Source: Ceriagrion tenellum (taxonomy: Eukaryota > Arthropoda > Insecta > Odonata > Coenagrionidae). Taken from it: a stretch of 64,000 bases of DNA. The DNA lies in the NCBI GenBank assembly GCA_963169105.1, contig OY720639.1, positions 55,533,848-55,597,847 of the forward strand, given 5' to 3'. The position numbers and the translations under genes were made by a program. Each line of letters opens with the position of its first letter. Position 1 is the stretch's first letter. The notes under the pieces were generated by a model that had not been told where the DNA came from, did no database searches, and saw nothing but the letters and a program-made list of their open reading frames with translations. This document shows, one piece after another, positions 54,981 to 64,000 of this stretch.

Positions 54981-56084
54981 TAATGATTCTACAGTCTCTA
55001 ATTTGTTTTTTTACGTAATATATGTACTGATGTATGCATAATAATGCGTTATAACTGCACTTAGCCTTCATGGCCTTGATTTCTTGTAATTTCTATGCGT
55101 CCTCTACTGAAATCGATAATATTTTTCCAATCTCAGATCCAGCACTGATTCAGATCGTTCTGCGTTCTTTTCCCGAAAGATTTTATCTCATGCAACACGC
55201 ACGTGCCCACATTGTGAATGGAGAGGTATTTAACTGCCCCGGGGGAGATCGCTTCATATCCCTTACGTCACCTTCGTTCTGCGGAGGGGGTAATGCAACT
55301 CTTTTTTCCTTAAGTTTTTCTCGGAATCATGAATATTCTACGCGGCGGCTATTTTTGCCCTTTCGCCGACCGCGACACGGGATGGGCCGGACTCGTCGAT
55401 TCGCTGCAAGAGAGAAAGGTTAAGGACAAGCCCAAGGAGTCATAATTTTTCCACGTCGAACGCGCTGAGAATGGCGAAACATCTCGCATTAACGTATTTC
55501 CCCCATGTTTCCGCGGCGTCGCGTTCATTCATGCGGCAGATCTCGGCTTGGATATTGCGTGCAAAAATGGCATTAATCGTTTTCTCGTAAAATATAATTG
55601 TTATGACGTGAAATTTCATAATTTCTTAATGGGTGCAGTTGAAGAGCATCTGTGGCCGTCGGCGATAAAACAAAACTGTGTTCCGTAAATTAATAAACTG
55701 TGTCCATTTCCACTAATTGATTTAATTTGCAATGTTTCGTCGTACGGCTAACATCGGTAGGTCCTAATGTCGCCTATGTGACAAAACGGGTCGTAAATTA
55801 TATTAATCGAGGAAAATGTACATCGTTTAATTATTTAGTGACCCATGAATTTCCACGGCACGGGGCGAGAAGTCTCCGAATTTGAATTTCTGGGTTCCAG
55901 TGGTCGCAAACCTTTGTCACCAACTCCAAAATTCTCAATCTGTTTTTCCTAGTAATTTTCGAGCTCTCTAGAGCTCGTAATCCTATTGCTATGAATGCCT
56001 CTACGGTGGGTTGTGGCCATTAAGGTAGATGGAGAGGGCATTATGTCATTAAACTGTAGCCTGACAACCGAAATAACAACCATA
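54981..56084. other. Unassigned, partly CpG-rich
   Basis: A 117-codon plus frame (55070-55423) has no recognisable domain. 55200-55560 is richer in CpG than its surroundings and free of elements I know, so it might be host regulatory or exonic sequence, but nothing positive supports that. Confidence 0.25.
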
Positions 56085-57225
56085 TTCATCTACATGTATA
56101 TCTACGAAATACCGTGCAAGCCACCACTAGGGTGTGTGGCACGGGGTGATTCCACACCAGGCATGCAGCACTCATCCCAGTTCAAATCAGATCCGCGCAC
56201 GTTCCCCCGAATGCCAAAAGCAGTCAGGACAACGGTACGCAGTCAGACCAGAAACCAAGAGAGTGATACGTAGAAGAACATGCTACCATGCAGTACGCTA
56301 CTCAAGATACAACTACTGGTTAGTATTATAATGCGACAGATAAAGAGAACTACAAGGTACTCAGACATGCAAGAGTATATCATGCCCGAGACCGCATGCA
56401 AGGCTAGTATCCAAAACTCACGTCAAGACATTTTGTTCTACTGAAAAATCCCATTTAACCTAGTCATTATCCTAGAACTGATCTATCGCAACTGTTATGG
56501 TCCCTTATTGTACGTGGAAGAAATGACATTTTAAATCTATAGGTTCTGCAGTCAATTTCTTTAATCTTTTTCCTGTGATCGTTTCTACCATAATAGTTTG
56601 GCTCTAGCGAAATATGCTGAACGACTGGCAAAAAATAGTCTACATCAAACTTTTGAAAAAGATTTAACCTATATATTTCCCTTCGAACGGATAGAGATTC
56701 CCCCAACAATTCAGTAACACTACCATGTTTATCATAACAAGTTTTAACAAATCTAGCTGCCCTCCGATGTATTCGATCTATATCTGAAACTAGTCCTACT
56801 TCGTAAGGGTCTCATATACTAGCGGCGTACTCCAAGTGAGGTCTCACGAGAGAAAAATAACAACGCTCCTTTACTTTCTCGTCACACTTTTCTAGTATTA
56901 TTTTAATAAATCCTAATTTATGATTTGCCTGTCCACAAATTTCTCATATATGCCCCCCACGACAAGTCCTGGTTATGGGTCACTCCTAAGTACTTTACTG
57001 ACTCTACATCTGTTAGTTCGGCTTGATCAATTGTGTACGTCTCGTTGGTTAAGCTACTCTTCCTCCAAAAATTCATAACAACGCACATTAAAATTTAATT
57101 CTAACTACCAAGTGTCGCACCGTTCGTTTTTATCTTCTAGGTCTTTCTTCAACGCAATTCTATCAAACTCTGTGTTAATATCCCTGTACAATACTGCGTC
57201 GTCCGCGAAACGGCGACTTTTAGGT
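56085..57225 (-). mobile_element. CR1-e LINE, longest copy
   Basis: Tail and hairpin (CCGTGCAAGCCACCACTAGG, GTGTGTGGCACGG), full CR1-e 3' UTR, then minus-strand coding sequence across frameshifts: KIKEIDCRTYRFKMSFLPRT, LSVRREIYRLNLFQKFD, and upstream RRFADDAVLYRDIN (57185-57224), which is reverse-transcriptase motif C. It extends further 5' than any other copy here, yet still lacks fingers and endonuclease. Several stops are present. Confidence 0.85.
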
Positions 57226-57424
57226 TATCCCTGTGATTTAATTACTCGTCTTTGGATTGTGTGGACGTATGGACGCATTGGCGAATATCTGGCGATAGTA
57301 TCTTACTTCTCCATCTACCTCCAGTGTTGTGTGCTATATCGGCACATCCTGTCTTGCTTGAACTGGCTTGAACTTCTAACAATGTCGTGAAACGCGCCGT
57401 TGACTATTTTCCTCCCTCTCAAGT

Positions 57425-57910
57425 TTACGTAGCTGTAATGGTGTAAGTAACTCATTAAGTGCACATTTTTATAATTTATAAGGGAGTCGAAAACTGTTCT
57501 TGGACTGCATTTAATTTAAGAGTAACTGTTAATCCGTTAGAATTCATAAGTAGTAATGGCAGTAATGGGAGTAATGCAAGAATTATGTTAAAAAAATTTC
57601 GTATTAAGTGAAGGATTATTTACTCTAGACGTTTCGGCGCAGTACCCAATATTTTGACGACATTGTAATAAAACGTTTTCTTTCTTCGATAAATGTATCC
57701 TAACCTTGATGTTTGTCAACCGCAACGATAGTAAGGATAATTGAACCATATCGCGTCTTGAAGAAAATCTATTCATATGCGAGTGAAATATTACGAAAAG
57801 TGTGTCATGTGCTACAATACATTGTGTATCTATAGATGTCACTAATGGGAACATGTATGCAAAGTTGCTCGTAAATAATTACGTAATAATCGCTCCAGCC
57901 CCCTTAAATT
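57425..57910 (+). repeat. Repeat R1 copy
   Basis: CATTAAGTGCACATTTTTAT-like start, GGGAGTCGAAAACTGTTCTT, AGTAATGGCAGTAATGGGAG, GTTTCGGCGCAGTACCCAAT, GTGTCATGTGCTACAATAC, and the 3' terminal block CGCTCCAGCCCCCTTAA (57891-57907). It covers almost the whole R1 unit, about 485 bp. Confidence 0.65.
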
Positions 57911-57999
57911 CAGTCATGTTGGCAGTAATTCATACCGTATTCTATCCTCACCCCTCCAATCCTTAGCCGACCATATCCACATTAGCCGTCCTCTCCCTG

Positions 58000-58705
58000 G
58001 CGTCATACTTCGCGCAGACGACCGCCACCATGTTTCGTGTACACAATACGTTACAACCCTTATGCCTGCCAGTTAACACGAAATACAACGGCGTAAGTTT
58101 TGTTTGTAAGTAAGTGTTTTGCGCCGTAAGGGTTGGGGTTAAGGAGTCGCATGCAGACAGGTTTAGCAGCGCGAACGTGGTGATTGTGTCATTAATTTTA
58201 CGAGTACGACGGATATTCCCGACTTAAAGATTTGATTCTTCAGGACATTGCAAGGGAACTCAATAGTGCGAGCATGAATGTGGGCAAATAAAGTAGGACT
58301 CAATTTTTCCAATTATCAATTTAATGTAAAATAATCGATAGCTCGTTGAGTTTCGATAGGGCTTAGCTAAAGCAAAGCATCTTTGGGAGGTTTTTAGTAG
58401 CTCGTCTCGCTTCTCCATTATTCTCGAGTCACACTTGGTGCAGACGACTACCACCATGTTTCGCCTTCACTATACCTCAAATGCCTAATGTCCGCCGGTC
58501 CGCTACTCGAGATATATAAGCGTAAACATGAGTTTTGCGCCGTGAGGGTTTTGAGTCGCATGCAGACAGGTTGAGAGGCGTGAACGTGGTGATTATGTCA
58601 TTAATTTTTAAGAGAACGACGGATATTCCCGACAGTCTTGAAGATATTTTCTCCTTCAGTTAATGGGACGTTTTTAGTAGCTCGTCTCGCTTCTCCATCA
58701 ATCTC
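58000..58705. repeat. Diverged tandem duplication, about 410-430 bp unit
   Basis: GCAGACGACYRCCACCATGTTTCG (split here as GCAGACGAC and CCACCATGTTTCG) occurs at 58013 and 58440; GAGTCGCATGCAGACAGG at about 58144 and 58553; ACGACGGATATTCCCGAC at about 58207 and 58616; TTTTTAGTAGCTCGTCTCGC at 58391 and 58671. The order is the same in both units, and the second lacks about 130 bp. Divergence is considerable, so it is old or under no constraint. Confidence 0.75.
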
Positions 58706-59264
58706 AATGCCTTTTTTGTAGTATCATTCTGTTACCAGCGTTCGAGGTCTCTCCGAATGATGACCCACATGTATACCTTTTGTCTCCTTAACAAACGTTC
58801 CGCTCGAGTAATATTCCACTTCGGCTGGGCAAAGTCGAAACCTCTCAGCGTGGGGCCATGCCTCCCCTGGAGCGACTGTTCAGTGAATAGGATGCGTATT
58901 AGGCGAAAGAAAAAAAAAGGGTATGTGCCCTTCTCGGAGACCCTTATTCTCGGAACTCTCCGCCCGTGTCCTTTCTCTTGGGGGCCCTTCTCTACTCGCT
59001 CGAAATCCTTGGAGCTTTCCTTTCAGTACACTCTGTCCTGTCCTGTCCGTCGTCCTAATGCCAAGGATGCTGTGCTTATTGAATTGTTGATGGAGAGGAT
59101 ATTACTTCAAAAGAATATATTACCTGAGTCAGTCATATTGGCTGTTCCCGTTCACTTTCCATTCACCATCATACCGTCATAGTCAACCGCATATTATGGT
59201 ACTCTTGAGAAAAGTCTTACTTGCAGGTGGTTATATGTCAGAGTGCTCGCGCTATGAAATACTC
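58706..59264. other. Unassigned; one 141-codon frame
   Basis: The plus frame 58757-59182 has no recognisable domain and no supporting context. I see no known element here. Confidence 0.3.
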
Positions 59265-59830
59265 CAAAATCTATATATGTACTTCCCTGCGAGCCGCCAT
59301 ATGGACATATTGGAGGGGGTGTTAGGACACCAGCCGTGTAAAGATGTAAGGTTTTGGGAGGTGAAATCGTGACGCGTATTATGGGAGTGTATTTAGCGGA
59401 GCTCAATTTTTACTGTGATCGCTTATTTTGCGTGAAGTAACTATCTGTTCGGCAATGTATCGCTCTTATGTTATCGCTTCTGTCAGACGTAGAGATGTAG
59501 TGAGGCGTCATGATAATATTCTGTGTGTCACTCTGAAACCCTCTAGTCCTGATTTTCTCAAGCAAGCTAAGCCTGGCGTGTAGCCTCCGAGTCTCTAGGT
59601 ACTCCCACCTTAATCCCTCTAAAATTTGTGAGACACTATATTTTCGCTTCTAACAGTATTTGACGAAGCGTGCTGCTTTCCTTGGTATTTTATTCATTTT
59701 GTTGGTTAAACCATTATTACCAGGGTCCCAAATGCTCGCGGCGTATTCGAGGTGTGGCCTAACCAGAGCAAAGTAGCATCTCTCTTTTACTTTTTCATCC
59801 GAGGACCTTCCTATTATACGCTCCTAGTGT
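59265..59830 (-). mobile_element. CR1-c LINE, 5' truncated
   Basis: Degraded hairpin (CCCTGCGAGCCGCCATATGG), GGACACCAGCCGTG block, then decayed coding sequence through the VSQILEGLRW / IWDPGN / HLEYAASIW regions, ending about 59830 after CTTTTTCATCCGAGGACC. Confidence 0.8.
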
Positions 59831-60329
59831 GCTTGCGCGGCGCACGTGTGCCACCCATTTCAATATGGGTTCCTGTTTACGAAGTTTAGCTAACGCTAGG
59901 AAAACAAGTTATATTTTTACGAATCTAGTTTTTTTCTTACTGAAAGTGTAAAAATAACTCATTAATTACCTCCAAAGGGATACACCAGCACAACATACAC
60001 CGTATATTATCTTACGCAAAGAATGAAAACGCGGATATGTAAAACAGTGTTGAGAAATACTCCTAACCCTTAAACCCACCAAGATTAAGAAGTCAAAATC
60101 TCAGACGCTACAGGCGGTCGAACTTCACATGCCCTCATGGTCACGCCATAGCGTGGCGTGAAAATAACCAATAAGACTGGGGTTTTTTTGCGTACCCATG
60201 CGGGCATGATTGGCGCTCAAAAGCTACTGGACGTTTCCTCGAAATTCTGTATGATTTATTTATGCGACAACACTGACGTGCTTTAATAATAACTTTTCCC
60301 GGGGCCATTTGAATCCAAGTTGATATTTA
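59831..60329. other. Unassigned sequence
   Basis: No gene or element recognised. Confidence 0.4.
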
Positions 60330-60775
60330 GCCGCACCAACATAACCCCTCCATCTCTTTCGGTCCATTGCATTCTCCTCTGCAGATCCAACCTTATCCAA
60401 CTCTAGTTTTACTTCGTTCCACCATTTCCGTCTTGGTCCTCCCCGGGGTTATCTTCCTTCTGAATTTCGTCTCGAAACCTCCTTCATCACACATCCATCC
60501 TCTTTTCTTAGCAAGTGTCCTGCCTATCTCATTCTTCTGCGTTTAATCTCACTTATGATGTTGGCATTCTTGTAAAAGTCCCTGTTTTCCTTATTGTACT
60601 TTCTTCTCCGCCTTCCTTGTTCATGTTTAGGCCCGTATATCTTTCGGAACATCTTGCTTTCAAATACTATCAATTTTTCTCCTCTTTCTTATTCAGGTTC
60701 CCTGTTTCAGATCCATAGAGAAATACTTGGAAGATTATTGTTTTATGCGACAGAGATTTCGAAGCTAGGAGTCTG
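60330..60775 (-). mobile_element. LINE ORF2 C-terminal fragment
   Basis: The minus strand reads ASKSLSHKTIIFQVFLYGSE, TGNLNKKEEKNL, then, across frameshifts, RDEIQKEDNPGEDQDGNGGT-type sequence and ERDGGVMLVRLNI. The LYGSETWxLTKKxEKxL block is a hallmark of LINE ORF2 after the reverse-transcriptase domain. This is a family different from the CR1 group. Confidence 0.6.
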
Positions 60776-60895
60776 TGGCATGTACGTAAGAATCTATTCT
60801 ATAGATTTAATCTGTTAATAAAATCTGCTATTTCTTAATAGTTAACGAATCAATATATGTATAAGGTGAGGCTGCTAATGGCAGCGCTAGAACCG

Positions 60896-61080
60896 TCAAA
60901 TCTACATCTACATCTACGTCATACCCTGCAAGCCACCCAAAGGGTGTGTGGCAGGGGGTGCTTTCGCACCAGGCATGCATGAATGATATGGTAGAACACC
61001 GACATTACATTAAAACCCGCGTACCACACATGCAAAGCGCCAATTACAAATCTAATACCCAAGAAACATTCTATCTCCAA
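60896..61080 (-). mobile_element. CR1-b LINE 3' end
   Basis: Three ATCTAC units, hairpin CCCTGCAAGCCACCC / GGGTGTGTGGCAGGG and 180 bases of CR1-b 3' UTR, cut off at AACATTCTATCTCCAA. No coding sequence. Confidence 0.85.
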
Positions 61081-61139
61081 TGAAGGAGAGGAAGGAGACA
61101 GGAATGGAGAGAGCGGCGTATAGCTGGCAACACTGTTGT

Positions 61140-61350
61140 CCATAAGAGCCATTGTAAATTTAGTACGGGGAACGCAATATAGTTTCTGGTTTGGCCGTGC
61201 ATTGTTCTCCTGACTGCGTTTTGTTCTGCGAGGGTAGCGTTTGAGACATGACCTTGACCCTCGGCAAGTACTGCATACCTGTTGTGGAATCACCGCGTGC
61301 CACACACCTCGGAGTGGGCTTTCACGGTGATTCATGGGTGCAGATGTGCC
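61140..61350 (+). mobile_element. CR1-e LINE 3' end, plus orientation
   Basis: The plus strand has the CR1-e 3' UTR (CTGGTTTGGCCGTGCATTGT, CCTGACTGCG) and a degraded hairpin GTGCCACACACCTCGGAGTG, GGCTTTCACGGTGATTC. It is tail-to-tail with the next copy. Confidence 0.6.
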
Positions 61351-61374
61351 CTTCTCAGTATGCCATAACTGTAC

Positions 61375-61905
61375 ATCCACATCTACGAAATACCACGCAA
61401 GCCACCACTAGGGTGTGCGGCACGGGGTCATACCACACCAGGCTTGCAGCACTCATCCCTGCTGAAATCCAAACCCCGCACATTGCCCGGAATGCCAGGC
61501 GCAGCTCAAAAGCAGTCAGGATGACAATGCGCGGTCAGACCAGAAGCTAGGATAGTGCTACGTGGACGAGTATGATACCACGCCGTGCACTACTTAAGGT
61601 ACGACTACTGGTTATAATTACTGCGGCCGATAAATAGTTCTATAAGGTACTAAATCACGCAAGAGGTATGCCATGCCGGAAATTGTATTCGAGGATAGTT
61701 GCTAATAATTATGTTAAGATATAAGATATTTAGCAATTATACAAAAACCTATTTTGCCTAATCAGGGTCTAAGTATCCTAGAACTGATCCATTGCAACTA
61801 TTATGGTCCCTTATTGTACGTGGAAAAAACTACATTTTTAATCAAATGGTTCTGGTGTCTATTTCCTTATTGTATGGGGCCATGATGAATGAAGAAGTGC
61901 TAAAA
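61375..61905 (-). mobile_element. CR1-e LINE, 5' truncated
   Basis: ACATCCACATCTACG tail, hairpin (CCACGCAAGCCACCACTAGG, GTGTGCGGCACGGGG), full CR1-e 3' UTR and the start of coding sequence (ATGGTCCCTTATTGTACGTG, the RTIRDHN region), ending about 61905. Confidence 0.8.
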
Positions 61906-63000
61906 AAGTTGAAATGGTTCATATAAAGGCTGCCAGATGTGAACTAGGGAGGCATAACAGAAAATAGTGTAGGAGACATGGTTAGAATACTTAGTCGGAC
62001 TTTCTGGAAAGTCGACGGAAACTTGAATAGACTATGCGCCATGTTTAAAATCGAGTCCGAGGATAAATCCCGGAATGATTTAAGTGAAGGAATGAAAAAA
62101 TCGATTTATATCGGGGTAACAATTATCCCTGTGTGAGTATCTCAAAGGACGAACAACAGAAGTTAACGTTTCTAAACAGGGAATATGTAAAGTGGTATAG
62201 TCTACTTGAGGGAGTTTTTGGGCCCCTTCCGAAAAGTGTACTTTTCATAACGAAGATTTGTATGAAGCATGTTATGCAATTTATTTTTGCATTTTACCCA
62301 TTTACCCCAACTTCCATAAAAATAATTTTTATCAGATATTTTTTCATCCTTTTATATTTTGGTGGAGCTAGTCAATACTAAAGTATTTTAATAGTATTTT
62401 TTTTCAATTACGGTGAGTTATGCAAATATTCAATACTTAAAAAATGAGTCATATATTTTTAATTTTGTGTGAACAGACTTGATGATATAATTTTAAGTTT
62501 TGTCGCTGCCACTCGGCGTATCGCCTTCTTGCAGTGTAATCAATAAATAACTACAAAGAGAATTCATTCGATAGTATCCAAAATATTTTCATCTTTGATG
62601 ATAGTTAATTCAATTCTTTCAGAGATATTTTCGGAATGGTGGATTTCCAAATGGATTTGCGTGAAACTTTGCAAACGAGTACTTGTTAGTAATATGTACA
62701 GGCAAAAGCACCAAAAATTGCATGTTGTTGTTATGGTTTCTTTGCAATTTTAAGCTATTTATCACGTAGCCTTATGGAACGACTCGTATATTTCGAAATA
62801 ATTCTTTGACATATGTAAAGATTTTCTTAGAGGCGAATAAATGTATTTTACATTTTTTTAAATTTTACAATATCATGGTACCGTACCGAATAAAAAAACA
62901 CGTATTTATTCTCGATTTTTGCTTTAACTTTGAACTTCACTCCCTAAACCCAAGTCATAACGATGCTTCAATCAAGACGAAATTTTTAAAATAAAATTAT
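61906..63000. other. Unassigned AT-rich sequence
   Basis: No gene or element recognised. Confidence 0.4.
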
Positions 63001-63152
63001 TGAATCATTTATATTGCTACATGTATGGTTAGTTCCGACGTATATAAATAGATGTGCTCAAGTGAAGTATGGTCCTAGAATTTATTTCTTTTCACTTAAA
63101 AAGCTATTACATTTTCCACTCAATGACTGACGATTCGCGTTCAAACGACCTT
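63001..63152 (-). repeat. Repeat R1, 5' part, minus orientation
   Basis: Reverse complement of the first 150 bases of R1. On the minus strand: TTAAGGTCGTTTGAACGCGA, GTCATTGAGTGGAAAATG, AAGTGAAAAGAAATAAATTC, ATCTATTTATATACGTCGG and CCATACATGTAGCAATATAA. It agrees best with the copy at 12.25 kb. Confidence 0.65.
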
Positions 63153-63194
63153 AAGGGGGATATACTGGGCGAAATTAACAGCCATATCCCGAGG

Positions 63195-63460
63195 TCGAGT
63201 TTTGGTAGTGTTGAAGAATTTTTATTGGAAACCCATCCTTGCCCATGCGTCTTATTGAGGGCACTTGACGTACCGTACTCTGACCATTGGATGAGTCGTT
63301 GAACGCGAGTCCCCTAGCCTCCTTTAGTTATGGTCTGGCCACTATCGACGCCGGGTTTCACTCCATCCTTTTTCCGATCGCTAAGTAACGCTTTCCCTAC
63401 CTATCTGTCTTGAATGAGGTATAACACCTCAATTTCCGGCCGCCTCCCCATATCACCTAC
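63195..63460 (+). mobile_element. tRNA-SINE G, 3' part
   Basis: GAGGGCACTTGACGTACCGT, TGGATGAGTCGTTGAACGCG, ATCGACGCCGGGTTTCACTC and GGCCGCCTCCCCAT align in order with the complete SINE at 22358-22704 (GAGGGCACTTCAAGTACAGT, CGGATGAGACGTTAAACCG, CGACGCCGGGTTTCTATC, GGTCGCCTCCCCA). The tRNA-like head is not recognisable. Confidence 0.65.
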
Positions 63461-63592
63461 CAAAAAACCTATATGTAAAAGTCGGCAGTGAATTTATTCC
63501 TTAACTTCATTTAAAACCATCCAGTATAGTTCATTGAAATACTGATCAGGTTCTCCTTTGGAAATACTCCGTTTCTGGGTTCCCGTGTAGGT

Positions 63593-64000
63593 CAGTGGTT
63601 TCCAAAGTGGGCGCTACCGCCCCCCGGAGGGCGGTGCTTTCAACTAAGGGGGCAGCAAGGGGGCGCTGGATGCTAGGCCCTTACCGAACATACATGTCCG
63701 GGGATGAGTAAACTATTATAAACAATCTCTGTTGGATTTGGAACAAACAATAGTTTAATCACAAGCGTTTTAGCTTTATTTTTTTAAACATCTTGCTCTG
63801 TTCAGCTAGTCCATGACTTTGCTTATGGAGGCGCTGGGTAATGGTTTGTGGAAAAAAGTGGACGGTTGCTCGAAAAAGTTTGGATTACACTGGTGGAGAT
63901 GATATTAAAAATAAAAGAGATTACTAAGGACAAGATTTTTTTTGCGCACTATTTGACGTCGATATTATTGTTGATGTTTGAATAGTACAGTAGTGATGTA
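63593..64000 (+). mobile_element. hAT-like left end, runs off window
   Basis: CAGTGGTTTCCAAAGTGGGC starts at 63593 and is followed by a G/C-rich hairpin (CCGCCCCCCGGAGGGCGG). CAGTGGTTYYCAA is a typical hAT terminus. The other end and the target duplication are outside the window or not recognised, so the extent is a guess. Confidence 0.45.

Noticed and set aside
57640..57660. CGCCGAAACGTC on the minus strand as a hammerhead
   Set aside because: It belongs to the R1 repeat, and no core sequence lies upstream.
60919..61380. 153-codon minus frame
   Set aside because: It crosses a CR1-b 3' UTR, unrelated sequence and the 3' UTR of a second LINE in opposite orientation, so it is a chance frame.
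41095..61440. Recurring ~35-bp CCCTGCAAGCCACC...GGGTGTGTGGCAGGG units as a CRISPR-like or satellite repeat
   Set aside because: They are kilobases apart, in both orientations, and each sits at the 3' end of a LINE next to an ATCTAC tail; no regular spacers.
1..64000. Bacterial or viral origin, operons, ribosomal RNA genes
   Set aside because: No long frames, no ribosomal RNA sequence, and eukaryotic LINEs, SINEs, PLE, Helitron, mariner and hAT throughout.

Overview
This is a eukaryotic nuclear window. It is AT-rich, has no long open reading frames, no operons and no recognisable host gene, and is densely packed with decayed transposable elements. The mixture points to an arthropod: CR1/L2-like LINEs with hexanucleotide tails, Penelope-like elements (PLEs) with hammerhead motifs, a mariner, hAT elements, Helitron remnants and tRNA-derived SINEs. 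I cannot name the species. Almost every short open frame in the window is chance or a piece of a transposon.

The dominant component is one group of CR1/L2-like LINEs. At least 25 copies are present, nearly all cut off at the 5' end. They share the C-terminal part of ORF2 (motifs such as VRPHLEYAASIWDP and FFPRTIR), a 3' hairpin and a GTAGAT/ATCTAC tail. I sort them by 3' sequence into working subfamilies CR1-a (26.5 and 47.2 kb), CR1-b (35.2, 51.1, 60.9 kb), CR1-c (1.4, 14.0, 18.4, 41.1, 51.8, 59.3 kb), CR1-d (23.8, 46.8, 48.4, 53.9, 54.3 kb) and CR1-e (23.6, 26.2, 27.6, 29.2, 53.3, 56.1, 61.1, 61.4 kb). Fragments of other LINEs lie at 5.3, 6.0, 11.0, 15.6, 32.1-33.0, 35.0, 42.1, 44.3, 45.3 and 60.3 kb.

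Region by region. 0-5 kb: Helitron helicase remnant and Helitron 3' end. 5-9 kb: two LINE fragments, then an inverted pair of hammerhead-bearing ends. 10-15 kb: hAT MITE, LINE, Helitron 5' end, and a repeat (R1) interrupted by a LINE. 16-20 kb: a terminal-inverted-repeat element, an inverted SINE dimer and an interrupted palindrome. 21.7-22.8 kb: a tandem duplication interrupted by a tRNA-derived SINE. 25.3 kb: an internally deleted mariner with an intact fusion frame. 26-30 kb: nested LINEs, a second inverted hammerhead pair and a G-rich tract. 30.5 kb: an initiator-tRNA-like pseudogene. 32-33 kb: three LINE fragments joined in opposite orientations. 39-40.3 kb: a long-TIR MITE beside a hAT element. 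42.8-44.1 kb: a PLE with reverse transcriptase, GIY-YIG nuclease and hammerhead. 51-52.8 kb: a four-layer nest of insertions. 58 kb: a diverged tandem duplication.

The most interesting signals are (1) hammerhead-like motifs at seven PLE-like ends, all with one extra base after A9 of the core; (2) a 3' LINE hairpin whose outer stem covaries between subfamilies, plus a 64-bp insertion consisting almost only of that hairpin; (3) the mariner deletion derivative that still encodes DNA-binding domain plus C-terminus; and (4) dispersed repeat R1, which I could not assign to a family.
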